Notes: a model not told the origin generated them from the letters alone. A stretch of DNA of 14,404 bases from Clostridia bacterium (GCA_900770255.1 CAAGJN010000045.1:1-14404), one strand, 5' to 3'; positions 5,425-11,750 are shown, counted from the stretch's first letter. A program made the numbers and translations.

Positions 5425-7470
5425 TTAATAGTTCTCTTTGCGAACCTCAAAATAAGCCTGGGGATGCTTGCACACAGGGCAGACCTCAGGCGCCTTGGTG
5501 CCTATAACAAGGTGTCCGCAGTTGCGGCACTCCCAAAGGGTCACGCCGCTCTTTTCAAAGACTTCCTTTGCTTCCACATTGTTAAGCAGCTTGCGGTAAC
5601 GCTCCTCGTGAGCTTTTTCGATGGCCGCAACGCCGCGGAACTGCTCGGCCAGCTCATGGAATCCCTCTTCATCAGCCTCGCGCGCCATACGGTCATACAT
5701 ATCCGTCCACTCGTAGTTTTCGCCTTCCGCCGCGTGGAGCAGATTCTCGGCTGTGTCACCGAGCTCGCCCAGAGCCTTGAACCAGAGCTTTGCGTGTTCC
5801 TTCTCGTTCTCAGCAGTCTGTAAGAACAGCGCGGCGATCTGCTCAAAGCCGGCCTTTTTTGCAACGCTTGCAAAATAGGTGTACTTGTTGCGCGCCTGAG
5901 ACTCACCGGCAAAGGCCTCCCAAAGGTTCTTTTCCGTCTTTGTGCCTGCGAACTTGTTTTTTGCGGTTTCCTCAATCTTCTCAAATTTGTCCGCACTCTG
6001 CTTGCAAACAGGGCAGGTAAAATCGGCGGGAAGCTCTTCTCCCTCATAGATGTAACCGCACACTTTGCATTTCCACTTAGCCATAGTTTTTTTTACTCCT
6101 TTTGTTAAATCTTCGCTGCGGTCCGAATATCCGGTATGCAGCATGTTTTCAGCAAGCTCGCTCAGCGGCTCGCCGTAAAACTCTTTGTAAAGCTGCTGAA
6201 TTTCAGCATTTTCATGACTCAGGCGTTTCTTCATGCCGGCGTCTCTGCGATAGAGACTTTCAATCCTCGCCTTACGGGTATCACCGGCATCTGCCTCGAG
6301 ATCGCGGGGCTGTCCGCCGCCGCCGATGCAACCGCCGGGGCAGGTCATCACCTCGATAAAGTGATATGTTTTCTTATCTGACTTGACAAGCTCAATCATT
6401 TTTCTCGCATTCTCTGTTCCGTGAACTACGGCAACATTTACAGTAGTCCCGTCAATATCCAGACTGGCCTCGCGCAGGCCCTCGTATCCGCGCACGGGCT
6501 TCAACTCCAGCAGAGAATCCGGCGGAGTCTGTCCGGTGATAAACGCATAGGCCGTACGCAGAGCGGCCTCCATAACGCCGCCCGTGTTGCCGAAGATGAC
6601 GCCGGCTCCGGATGCCTCTCCCATCAGGCGGTCAAAATCGCTGTCCTCCAGCATATTGATATCGATTCCGTCTTCTTTTGCCCACAGCGCAAGCTCACGG
6701 GTCGTGATCACCTGATCCATGTCCCGCATTGCGGGCTTGCCGAGCTTGCGTGCGGCCGCATTCATCTCATCACGGCGAATTTCAAATTTTTTGGCAGTAC
6801 ACGGGGTGAGCGCCACGTTGACTATACGCTCCGGATCAATACCCATCTTCTGAGCAAAATAGGTCTTGATCGTCGGGCCCTGCATACCGATTGGACTTTT
6901 CGCAGTAGATATGTGCGGAAGCATTTCAGGATAATATGTCTCTGCAAACTTCACCCACGCCGGGCAGCAGCTTGTGAATTGCGGCAGAGGCCTGTCGGAT
7001 TTCCCGGTGATACGCGCAATAAGCTCGCTTGCCTCCTCAACAATGGTCAGATCCGCGGCGAAGTTGGTGTCCAGCACATAGTCCGCGCCCAGAGCGCGAA
7101 GCAGCGCCACCATTTTTCCCTGCACAAACGCGCCCTTCTCCATGCCGAATTCCTCTCCGAGAGCAGCCCGAACAGAGGGAGATGTGCTTACGATAACAAT
7201 TTTTTCAGGGTCATGAATTGCATCGCGTACAGCGGAATATTCGTATACTTCTGTAATACTGGCTGTCGGGCACACGTTGGCACACTGGCCGCAATGGATA
7301 CAGATGGCTTTTCCTCCGGTTTGCTCCAAAGAATATGTACCTAATACGCCGATAGGGTCGGTACATACATCGCGGCACCGGCCGCATTTGACACAAAGCT
7401 CTTCGTTTCGAAGAATACTTGGGTTGTCCTTTTCAATGGGAACCCGAACGTTGACAGGTAAATGACTCAA
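5425..7470 (-). CDS. hydA: [FeFe] hydrogenase fused to rubredoxin-rubrerythrin-rubredoxin
   Basis: A single 681-codon frame encodes two complete enzymes, with no signal peptide. Residues 1-462 are an [FeFe] hydrogenase: two [4Fe-4S] sets (C26, C29, C32, C36; C57, C60, C63, C67), then the three H-cluster motifs TSCCPAW (166-172), TPCTAKKFE (222-230, Thr where Met is usual) and EVMTCPGGCIGGGGQP (373-388; C377, C381). C168 matches the proton-relay Cys. Residues 463-681 are a peroxide-reducing rubrerythrin: rubredoxin (C468, C471, C486, C489), diiron ferritin-like domain (E523, E556, H559, E584, E587, E618, H621) and a second rubredoxin (C648, C651, C664, C667). The start is TTG 7470 behind AGGAGGT at 6 nt. 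Residue 463 is a Met with its own ribosome site, so two proteins may also be made. Inferred role: H2-driven peroxide or O2 reduction. Confidence 0.88.
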   Translation of the reverse strand: MSHLPVNVRVPIEKDNPSILRNEELCVKCGRCRDVCTDPIGVLGTYSLEQTGGKAICIHCGQCANVCPTASITEVYEYSAVRDAIHDPEKIVIVSTSPSVRAALGEEFGMEKGAFVQGKMVALLRALGADYVLDTNFAADLTIVEEASELIARITGKSDRPLPQFTSCCPAWVKFAETYYPEMLPHISTAKSPIGMQGPTIKTYFAQKMGIDPERIVNVALTPCTAKKFEIRRDEMNAAARKLGKPAMRDMDQVITTRELALWAKEDGIDINMLEDSDFDRLMGEASGAGVIFGNTGGVMEAALRTAYAFITGQTPPDSLLELKPVRGYEGLREASLDIDGTTVNVAVVHGTENARKMIELVKSDKKTYHFIEVMTCPGGCIGGGGQPRDLEADAGDTRKARIESLYRRDAGMKKRLSHENAEIQQLYKEFYGEPLSELAENMLHTGYSDRSEDLTKGVKKTMAKWKCKVCGYIYEGEELPADFTCPVCKQSADKFEKIEETAKNKFAGTKTEKNLWEAFAGESQARNKYTYFASVAKKAGFEQIAALFLQTAENEKEHAKLWFKALGELGDTAENLLHAAEGENYEWTDMYDRMAREADEEGFHELAEQFRGVAAIEKAHEERYRKLLNNVEAKEVFEKSGVTLWECRNCGHLVIGTKAPEVCPVCKHPQAYFEVRKENY
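6082..6100 (-). promoter_or_regulatory. Internal ribosome site and A8 run at the hydrogenase/rubrerythrin junction
   Basis: On the minus strand AGGAGT (6100-6095) is followed by AAAAAAAA (6094-6087) and ATG (6084-6082), the Met that begins MAKWKCKVCGY. The site could allow independent initiation of a 219-residue rubrerythrin. In the hydrogenase frame the run reads A AAA AAA, the classic -1 slippery heptamer; a -1 shift would stop at TAA five codons on. Which events occur cannot be told from sequence. Confidence 0.6.
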
Positions 7471-7518
7471 ACGAATACCTCCTTCGGATAATATCGCATT
7501 GGCTTATTTCTTTATCTG

Positions 7519-8064
7519 TTAATAGTTCTCGGCGTGAAGCTCAAAATAGCTCTGCGGGTGGTTGCAGGTGGGACATACCTCCGGCGCCTTTTCACCAACC
7601 ACTATATGACCGCAGTTGCGGCATTCCCAAACCTTTACTTCGCTCTTTGCGAAGACCTCCGCCATTTCTACATTGTGCAGCAAGGCGCGATAGCGCTCCT
7701 CATGATGTCTTTCTACTGCGGCAACAAGACGGAATCGCTCGGCAAGCTCCGTGAAGCCTTCCTCCTCGGCGGTCTTTGCAAAACCATCATACATATCTGT
7801 CCACTCATAATTTTCGCCCTCGGCTGCATCGCGGAGATTTTCTGCGGTGTCGCCGATACCCTGGAGTTCCTTGAACCACATCTTCGCGTGTTCTTTCTCG
7901 TTATCCGCCGTTTTCAGGAAAAGCGCGGCAATCTGCTCAAAGCCCTGCTTCTTGGCAACAGAAGCAAAATAGGTGTATTTATTTCTGGCCTGAGATTCGC
8001 CGGCAAAAGCCTCCATCAGATTTTTCTCTGTCTGTGTTCCCGTGTACTTATTTGTCTTGCTCAT
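7519..8064 (-). CDS. rbr: Rubrerythrin (diiron plus C-terminal rubredoxin)
   Basis: A 181-residue cytoplasmic peroxidase that reduces H2O2 at a diiron site using electrons passed through rubredoxin. The ferritin-like domain carries ligands E23 (AGESQARN), E56/H59 (NEKEH), E84/E87 (ENYEW) and E118/H121. The C-terminal rubredoxin centre is C148-x2-C151 and C164-x2-C167. It is roughly three-quarters identical by eye to the C-terminal part of the hydrogenase fusion, pointing to tandem duplication, but it lacks the N-terminal rubredoxin. The start is ATG 8064 with GGAAG 8 nt upstream; an upstream ATG pair at 8091 has no ribosome site. It overlaps the perR gene's end by 17 bp, so the two are translationally linked. 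Confidence 0.95.
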   Translation of the reverse strand: MSKTNKYTGTQTEKNLMEAFAGESQARNKYTYFASVAKKQGFEQIAALFLKTADNEKEHAKMWFKELQGIGDTAENLRDAAEGENYEWTDMYDGFAKTAEEEGFTELAERFRLVAAVERHHEERYRALLHNVEMAEVFAKSEVKVWECRNCGHIVVGEKAPEVCPTCNHPQSYFELHAENY

Positions 8065-8485
8065 TGTCTTTACTTCCTTTCTTTTCATCATTTTTTACTG
8101 ACTCTTCCGCTTTTTTGCACTCGACGCAAACGCCCTTAAAAACAAGGTCATATCCGCTAAAGCAAAAACCGTTTGAGTTGTTTATCTTACTGATGAGATC
8201 CGGAACATAATCCATATCCACATCAAAGACCTTACCGCATTTCAGGCACTGCGCATGATAGTGGCTGTCGCGGCGGCAGTCGTAACGTTTTGCATTGCCC
8301 GGCAGCTTAACGCCTGTAATTTCTCCGTCCGCTGCAAGCTGGTTCAGATTTCGGTATACCGTACCCCGGCTGATAGTCGGATGCTTCTTAGCAACGCTCG
8401 CATATACTTCGTCAGCCGTCGGATGGCATTTCAGCTCTTTTACCGCCTCCAGCGTAAGAGTGCGCTGAATAGTGTTTCGTTCCAT
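8048..8485 (-). CDS. perR: Fur-family peroxide-sensing repressor, PerR type
   Basis: A 145-residue Fur-family regulator. The N-terminal winged helix (about 5-65; SRGTVYRNLNQLAADGEI holds the recognition helix) is followed by a metal-binding dimerisation domain. The structural zinc site is C80-x2-C83 and C120-x2-C123. The sensing site fits H35, D69, H75, H77 and D88. An Asp at the D88 position, where Fur proteins usually have Glu, favours PerR, whose His residues are oxidised by peroxide when Fe2+ is bound. The C-terminal tail is Lys/Glu/Asp-rich and overlaps rbr. The ATG start has AGGAGA about 6 nt upstream. Being first in an operon of peroxide-reducing enzymes supports the call. Confidence 0.88.
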   Translation of the reverse strand: MERNTIQRTLTLEAVKELKCHPTADEVYASVAKKHPTISRGTVYRNLNQLAADGEITGVKLPGNAKRYDCRRDSHYHAQCLKCGKVFDVDMDYVPDLISKINNSNGFCFSGYDLVFKGVCVECKKAEESVKNDEKKGSKDNEQDK

Positions 8486-8511
8486 TAGATTCTCCTATCA
8501 GTAACAGTTCC

Positions 8512-8529
8512 TAATCTTTATTGAGATTA
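8512..8529 (-). promoter_or_regulatory. Candidate PerR operator
   Basis: TAATCT (8512-8517) and AGATTA (8524-8529) form a perfect inverted repeat with a 6-bp spacer. It covers the -10 box and the predicted start point, where a bound repressor would block transcription. It is AT-rich like known PerR boxes but does not follow the 7-1-7 Bacillus consensus exactly. A second partial match, TTAT and ATAA at 8527-8540, overlaps it. Confidence 0.55.
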
Positions 8530-8555
8530 TACACTAATAAGGCGGCGTTTGTCAA
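8526..8555 (-). promoter_or_regulatory. Promoter of the perR-rbr-hydrogenase operon
   Basis: On the minus strand TTGACA (8555-8550), 18 bp, then TATAAT (8531-8526). Both hexamers are consensus. Transcription would begin near 8519, leaving a leader of about 34 nt before perR. Confidence 0.85.
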
Positions 8556-8704
8556 CAGCAATTCAAAAAAACTATAAATAATTACAGCTTAAATTTTATT
8601 TATGCAAGCGAGGAAAAAAACAGGGCGGCGGAACTGACATACATATCGGTACAATCGGACCCGCTGACGCTTTTGTCAGGCGGGGAGTGTTGGCTAAGCG
8701 GAGC
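8556..8704. other. Intergenic stretch upstream of perR
   Basis: Together with the terminator and the 106 bp beyond it (8739-8844), this is the gene-free part between perR and the HAD remnant. It begins AT-rich (8556-8605). Around 8660-8682 an imperfect hairpin, CTGAC/GTCAG with flanking GC pairs and one bulge, is visible without a T-run. Near 8764-8782 CAAAAC/GTTTTG forms another short stem. No ribosome site plus plausible frame was found on either strand. Confidence 0.4.
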
Positions 8705-8738
8705 AAAAAAAGAAACGGCGCGGTCAGCGCCGCGCCGT
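8705..8738 (-). terminator. Intrinsic terminator of the rsmA operon
   Basis: ACGGCGCGG (8715-8723) pairs with CCGCGCCGT (8730-8738) over a 6-nt loop. On the minus strand it is followed by TTTCTTTTTTT (complement of 8705-8715). It lies about 105 bp past the HAD remnant and ends that operon. Confidence 0.82.
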
Positions 8739-8844
8739 CAGGCTGCCAAGAAGCTACCCGTCGCCAAAACAGAAAAGTTTTGTCATAGGGAGCTTTGTAT
8801 TTTTCGGAGCTTAACCGGATTTTCAGTCATATTCTCCGCCTATG

Positions 8845-9080
8845 TCAGCTATCCGCCAGCTTGTGCAGGATTTCACTCAGCTCCTCCGTGCCGCGGGCAT
8901 AGAAGTCGGGCGGGATTTTCCAATCCCCGGCGCCGCCTCCGGGCAGACCGAGATGCCCGTCTATCCCGCTATCAAAATGCCTGAGAACTTCGAGCGCGAC
9001 CGCCATGTTTTTCCGCGCGCTGTCTATGAGCGTGCCGTCGTAATCCCATATAATCGCCGCTGTATCGCCGCTGTTTTCAT
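8845..9080 (-). pseudogene. Decayed HAD-superfamily hydrolase, frameshifted and internally deleted
   Basis: The ATG (9080-9078) overlaps the rsmA stop as ATGA and has GGAGAG about 6 nt upstream, so this was a genuine coupled gene. Read as is, it codes MKTAAIQRRLYG and stops after 18 residues. An 11-bp unit is present twice (9053-9074). Removing one copy restores MKTAAIIWDYDGTLIDSARK, with the HAD nucleophile motif DYDGTLIDS, and the frame stays open to TGA 8845. Even then only 74 residues result. The last part (IPPDFYARGTEELSEILHKL) resembles the end of a HAD phosphatase, while the central cap and motifs II to IV are missing. So two lesions are seen: a tandem duplication and a large internal deletion. 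The former substrate is unknown. Confidence 0.8.
9053..9074. repeat. 11-bp tandem duplication in the HAD pseudogene
   Basis: ATCGCCGCTGT occurs at 9053-9063 and again, identical and adjacent, at 9064-9074. Eleven is not a multiple of three, so it shifts the frame six codons after the start of the HAD remnant. Confidence 0.9.
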
Positions 9081-9940
9081 TCTATCTCTCCTGCGATACA
9101 CTCGCTCAGCCTTGCGAGCTGAGCCATATCGAGGCTTTCGGCGCGCACACCCGCAGGCAGTCCCGCCGCCGCTATCGCCGCGTTTATCTTATCCTTGGGT
9201 ATGCCCAGACCCGCGCTCAGCGAATTTGAGGCCGTCTTTCTTCGCTGGCCAAACGCCGATTTGACAACCCTGAAAAAGAACTCTTCGTCGCTGATCGCGA
9301 CAGGCGGCTCGGGTCTGATATCAAGCCTTATCACGCTGCTGTCAACCTTCGGCGCGGGCATAAACGAGCCCGCTGAGACGTCAAACAGCTTTTTCGCCTG
9401 CGCATAGTAGTTGACCGCAACCGTGACCGCTCCCGCGTCCCTGCTGCCGACCGGCGCACAAAGGCGCGCCGCGGCCTCCTTCTGCACCATAACGGTCACC
9501 GCCTCGACCGGGATACGGCTCTCGAGCAGCGCCATAATGACGGGAGAGGTGATGTAATAGGGTAGATTTGCACACACGACGACGTGCATCTCCCCGAAAT
9601 GCTCCCTGATAAGCCTGTGCAGATCGAGTTTGAGCACGTCGGCGTTGAGCACCTCCACATTGTCAAACTCGCCGAGCGTCTGCGCGAGCACGGGGATGAG
9701 CCGCGTGTCAAGCTCGAGCGAGACTACCTTCTTCGCCCTCTTGGCAAGCTCGGCCGTGAGTACGCCGATGCCCGCCCCGATCTCTATTACTCCGGTTTTT
9801 TCATCGGCGCCGCAGGCTTCGGCCATACGCGGGCAGACGGTCGGGTTTATCAGAAAGTTCTGGCCGAGCGACTTGGAAAAGGTGAACCCGTGAGCCGAAA
9901 GTATTTCTTTTATGACATTTATATCCGAAAGGTTCTGCAT
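9077..9940 (-). CDS. rsmA: 16S rRNA (adenine-N6,N6)-dimethyltransferase RsmA/KsgA
   Basis: A 287-residue methyltransferase that dimethylates two adjacent adenines in the 3' hairpin of 16S rRNA (A1518 and A1519 in E. coli numbering), a late step of small-subunit assembly; loss gives kasugamycin resistance. Visible motifs are KSLGQNFL (23-30), the SAM-binding VIEIGAGIGVLT (51-62), acidic LELD (75-78), the catalytic NLPYYITSP (125-133) and a C-terminal helical domain with RAESLDMAQLARLSE. Length is typical. The ATG has AGGAGG 4 nt upstream. It starts 12 bp after the membrane protein gene and overlaps the HAD remnant, so three genes were co-transcribed. Confidence 0.96.
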   Translation of the reverse strand: MQNLSDINVIKEILSAHGFTFSKSLGQNFLINPTVCPRMAEACGADEKTGVIEIGAGIGVLTAELAKRAKKVVSLELDTRLIPVLAQTLGEFDNVEVLNADVLKLDLHRLIREHFGEMHVVVCANLPYYITSPVIMALLESRIPVEAVTVMVQKEAAARLCAPVGSRDAGAVTVAVNYYAQAKKLFDVSAGSFMPAPKVDSSVIRLDIRPEPPVAISDEEFFFRVVKSAFGQRRKTASNSLSAGLGIPKDKINAAIAAAGLPAGVRAESLDMAQLARLSECIAGEIE

Positions 9941-9952
9941 TTTTCCTCCTTA

Positions 9953-10597
9953 TCACGCGAGAGAACAGATCCGCACGCCGAAAAGTCCCGTCTCGACCTT
10001 AACGTCCACACTCTCTCCGATGCCGAGCTTGCCGCAGAGCTTTCTCGACAGATCGATCCACGCATCGAAGTTACTGCCGTCCTCGGACTTGACGTGGATA
10101 CGGTGAGGCCCGTCGCAGATGACGGCTCTGAAATAGTCGTAATCGGTTTCGACGATCACCGCGCTGACAGTCTGCACAGAGCGCGTGAAAGCGTTGTTGA
10201 GTATCATCGCGGCACCCATGAGCGAGAGCGAGATCAGCATAGCCAATATTATCCATTTGAAACTCTGTATCTCATCGATGGGCTCGCTCCTGCGGAAAAT
10301 AAGGAAAGCCGCTAGCACACAGAGCACAGCGAGGATAATGCTCACGCAGAGCATCGTGCCGAATGAATCGACCGCATTGCCGTACTCCGTTTCAAAAAAC
10401 ATCAGCAGGGCGGGCGTTATCAGCGCCGACCACAGGCTCTCGGTGCGCCCTCTGCAAAAGTCGGCGAGCAGAAGCACGACGGCAGCGACCGAATAAGCTG
10501 CGACAGCGGCGCAGACAGCCTTTACATCGTGAAAAATTATGTATGCGGCAAGCACCGCAGCGTCGGCGCAGAGCCAAATAATATTCTTTTTTTTCAT
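9953..10597 (-). CDS. Membrane protein of unknown function with a soluble C-terminal domain
   Basis: A 214-residue protein I do not recognise. Hydrophobic stretches at about 5-22, 25-46, 80-101 and 113-134, with a weaker one at 55-68, predict four or five membrane spans. Residues 140-214 form a hydrophilic, beta-rich-looking domain containing DYDYFRAVICDGPHRIHVKSEDG and ending GLFGVRICSLA. The alternating pattern (VSAVIVETD, RAVIC, HRIHVKS, VDVKVET) suggests a small beta-barrel such as an OB- or NfeD-like fold, which is inference only. The ATG has GGAGAAG about 4 nt upstream, and the gene ends 12 bp before rsmA, so it heads that operon. Its operon place does not reveal its role. Confidence 0.65.
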   Translation of the reverse strand: MKKKNIIWLCADAAVLAAYIIFHDVKAVCAAVAAYSVAAVVLLLADFCRGRTESLWSALITPALLMFFETEYGNAVDSFGTMLCVSIILAVLCVLAAFLIFRRSEPIDEIQSFKWIILAMLISLSLMGAAMILNNAFTRSVQTVSAVIVETDYDYFRAVICDGPHRIHVKSEDGSNFDAWIDLSRKLCGKLGIGESVDVKVETGLFGVRICSLA

Positions 10598-10660
10598 AGC
10601 CTTCTCCGTTCGGCGTTTTTGCCGCGCCCATACCGCTCAGGCACTCTGCTTTTTCTCAGC

Positions 10661-10690
10661 AAAACTGCGCGCCGCAAGAGCGGCGCGCAG
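10661..10690 (-). terminator. Intrinsic terminator after the zinc-ribbon protein gene
   Basis: A perfect 11-bp stem CTGCGCGCCGC (10665-10675) and GCGGCGCGCAG (10680-10690) with a 4-nt loop. On the minus strand it is followed by TTTTGCTGAGAAAAAGC. It lies 30 bp past the stop at 10721. The T-run is short, so efficiency is uncertain. Confidence 0.75.
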
Positions 10691-10720
10691 CGGCATTGCT
10701 TTATTTCTCTTTCACTTTTA

Positions 10721-11134
10721 TCAATCGTGATCGCAGTCGCAATCGTCGTCGCAGCAGCAGTCATCGAAGTCAAACTCGAGCAGCTCGCCGCAGTTGGGGC
10801 ACTCAACGCTGCCCTCCTCGAGGATGCCGCCGTCGACGCAGATCGTCTCGCCGCACTTGGGGCAGTCGATCTCGTAATAGTCGTCGTCCTCGCAGCCGCA
10901 GCCGTAATCGTCCTCTTCGTAGACATAGCTCTCAAGATCCGAGAGGTCCTCGTCGATCTCATCGACCTGATCGCTGACAACGTCCAGACCCTCTTCGAGG
11001 TCGGAGACGCTCATTGCTATATCGTCAAGCAGTTCAACGATAGCCTTGATGACCTTGACCTCATCCTTCTTCGCGTCGAGATCGAGGCCGTCAACAAGAC
11101 CCTTGATATAAGCAACCTTCTCTGTAACTGTCAT
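10721..11134 (-). CDS. CD1247-like protein with zinc ribbon and Cys/Asp-rich tail
   Basis: A 137-residue protein. The N-terminal helical part (MTVTEKVAYIKGLVDGLDL, with AIVELLDDIAMSVSDLEEGLDVVSDQVDEIDEDLSDLE as a likely coiled coil, 31-68) matches small Clostridia proteins annotated as having a CD1247 N-terminal domain. A zinc ribbon follows: C91-x2-C94 and C112-x2-C115 (CPKCGETICV; CPNCGELLEF). The last 14 residues are almost only Cys and Asp (C126-C128, C132, C134) with one His, and there is a second acidic Cys pair at C79/C81. The start is ATG 11134 with GGAG 8 nt upstream; an upstream in-frame ATG at 11152 lacks a ribosome site. It lies 58 bp after efp. Function is unknown; metal binding or a link to translation is possible. 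Confidence 0.75.
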   Translation of the reverse strand: MTVTEKVAYIKGLVDGLDLDAKKDEVKVIKAIVELLDDIAMSVSDLEEGLDVVSDQVDEIDEDLSDLESYVYEEDDYGCGCEDDDYYEIDCPKCGETICVDGGILEEGSVECPNCGELLEFDFDDCCCDDDCDCDHD

Positions 11135-11192
11135 TTTTCTTTCTCCTTTCAAAACAGCCTTAATAGCTTTTGAATATTGGATAATTTTGGGC

Positions 11193-11750
11193 TTACGCTC
11201 TGCTCAGATACTCGCCGGTGCGGGTGTCAACCACAACCATCTCGCCCTCTTCAATGAACAGCGGAACCTTTATCTCCGCGCCTGTCTCGAGAACCGCGGG
11301 CTTGGTGGCGTTGGTGGCGGTGTCGCCCTTGAAGCCGGGATCGGTCTGGGTGACTTCGAGAGTTACGCTTGTGGGGGGCTCAACGCCGAAGACATTGCCC
11401 TTGTAGGAAAGAATCTTGCAGACCGTGTTCTCCTTGACAAACTTGAAGTTATCCGAAAGATCGTCCTTGTTTATCGGGACGAGCTCATAGCTCTCGGGAT
11501 CCATAAAATAATAGAGATCGCCGTCATTATAGGAATACTCCATCTCTTTGCGCTCGATATAAGCGGTGGGGAACTTTTCTGTGGGATTGAAAGTGCGCTC
11601 AACAACGGAACCTGCGATAACGTTTCTGATCTTTGTTCTGACGAAAGCGGCGCCTTTTCCGGGCTTGACGTGCTGGAACTCTATTATCTGATAAACCTCG
11701 CCGTCCATTTCAAACGTCATGCCGTTTCTGAAATCACCTGCTGAAACCAT
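11193..11750 (-). CDS. efp: Translation elongation factor P
   Basis: A 185-residue EF-P, exactly the usual length. EF-P binds between the ribosomal P and E sites and relieves stalling at polyproline stretches. The N-terminal KOW-like domain carries the modification loop HVKPGKGAAFVRTK (27-40), whose tip residue is K32, as in Bacillus EF-P; the modifying enzymes are not in this window. Two OB domains follow, with VEPPTSVTLEVTQTDPGFKGDTA and the closing FIEEGEMVVVDTRTGEYLSRA. The ATG has AGGAG 6 nt upstream. The frame opens further upstream (11783), but without a ribosome site. It has its own promoter and is followed by the zinc-ribbon gene, with no terminator between. Confidence 0.97.
   Translation of the reverse strand: MVSAGDFRNGMTFEMDGEVYQIIEFQHVKPGKGAAFVRTKIRNVIAGSVVERTFNPTEKFPTAYIERKEMEYSYNDGDLYYFMDPESYELVPINKDDLSDNFKFVKENTVCKILSYKGNVFGVEPPTSVTLEVTQTDPGFKGDTATNATKPAVLETGAEIKVPLFIEEGEMVVVDTRTGEYLSRA

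Noticed and set aside
5541..6047. 168-codon minus-strand frame in another phase inside the rubrerythrin part, reachable by a +1 shift at the A8 run
   Set aside because: Its translation is Arg/Ser-rich and lacks any motif, whereas the main phase carries all metal ligands; it is open only by composition.
6421..7344. 307-codon + strand frame
   Set aside because: It is antisense to the hydrogenase and has no recognisable motif or ribosome site.
8673..9264. + strand frames of 103 and 140 codons
   Set aside because: They overlap the rsmA terminator and the antisense of the HAD remnant and rsmA, with no ribosome site or protein-like pattern.
9584..11744. Several + strand frames of 185 to 243 codons (9584-10315, 10529-11173, 11187-11744)
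   Set aside because: They lie opposite rsmA, the membrane protein, the zinc-ribbon gene and efp and show reversed versions of those genes' composition.
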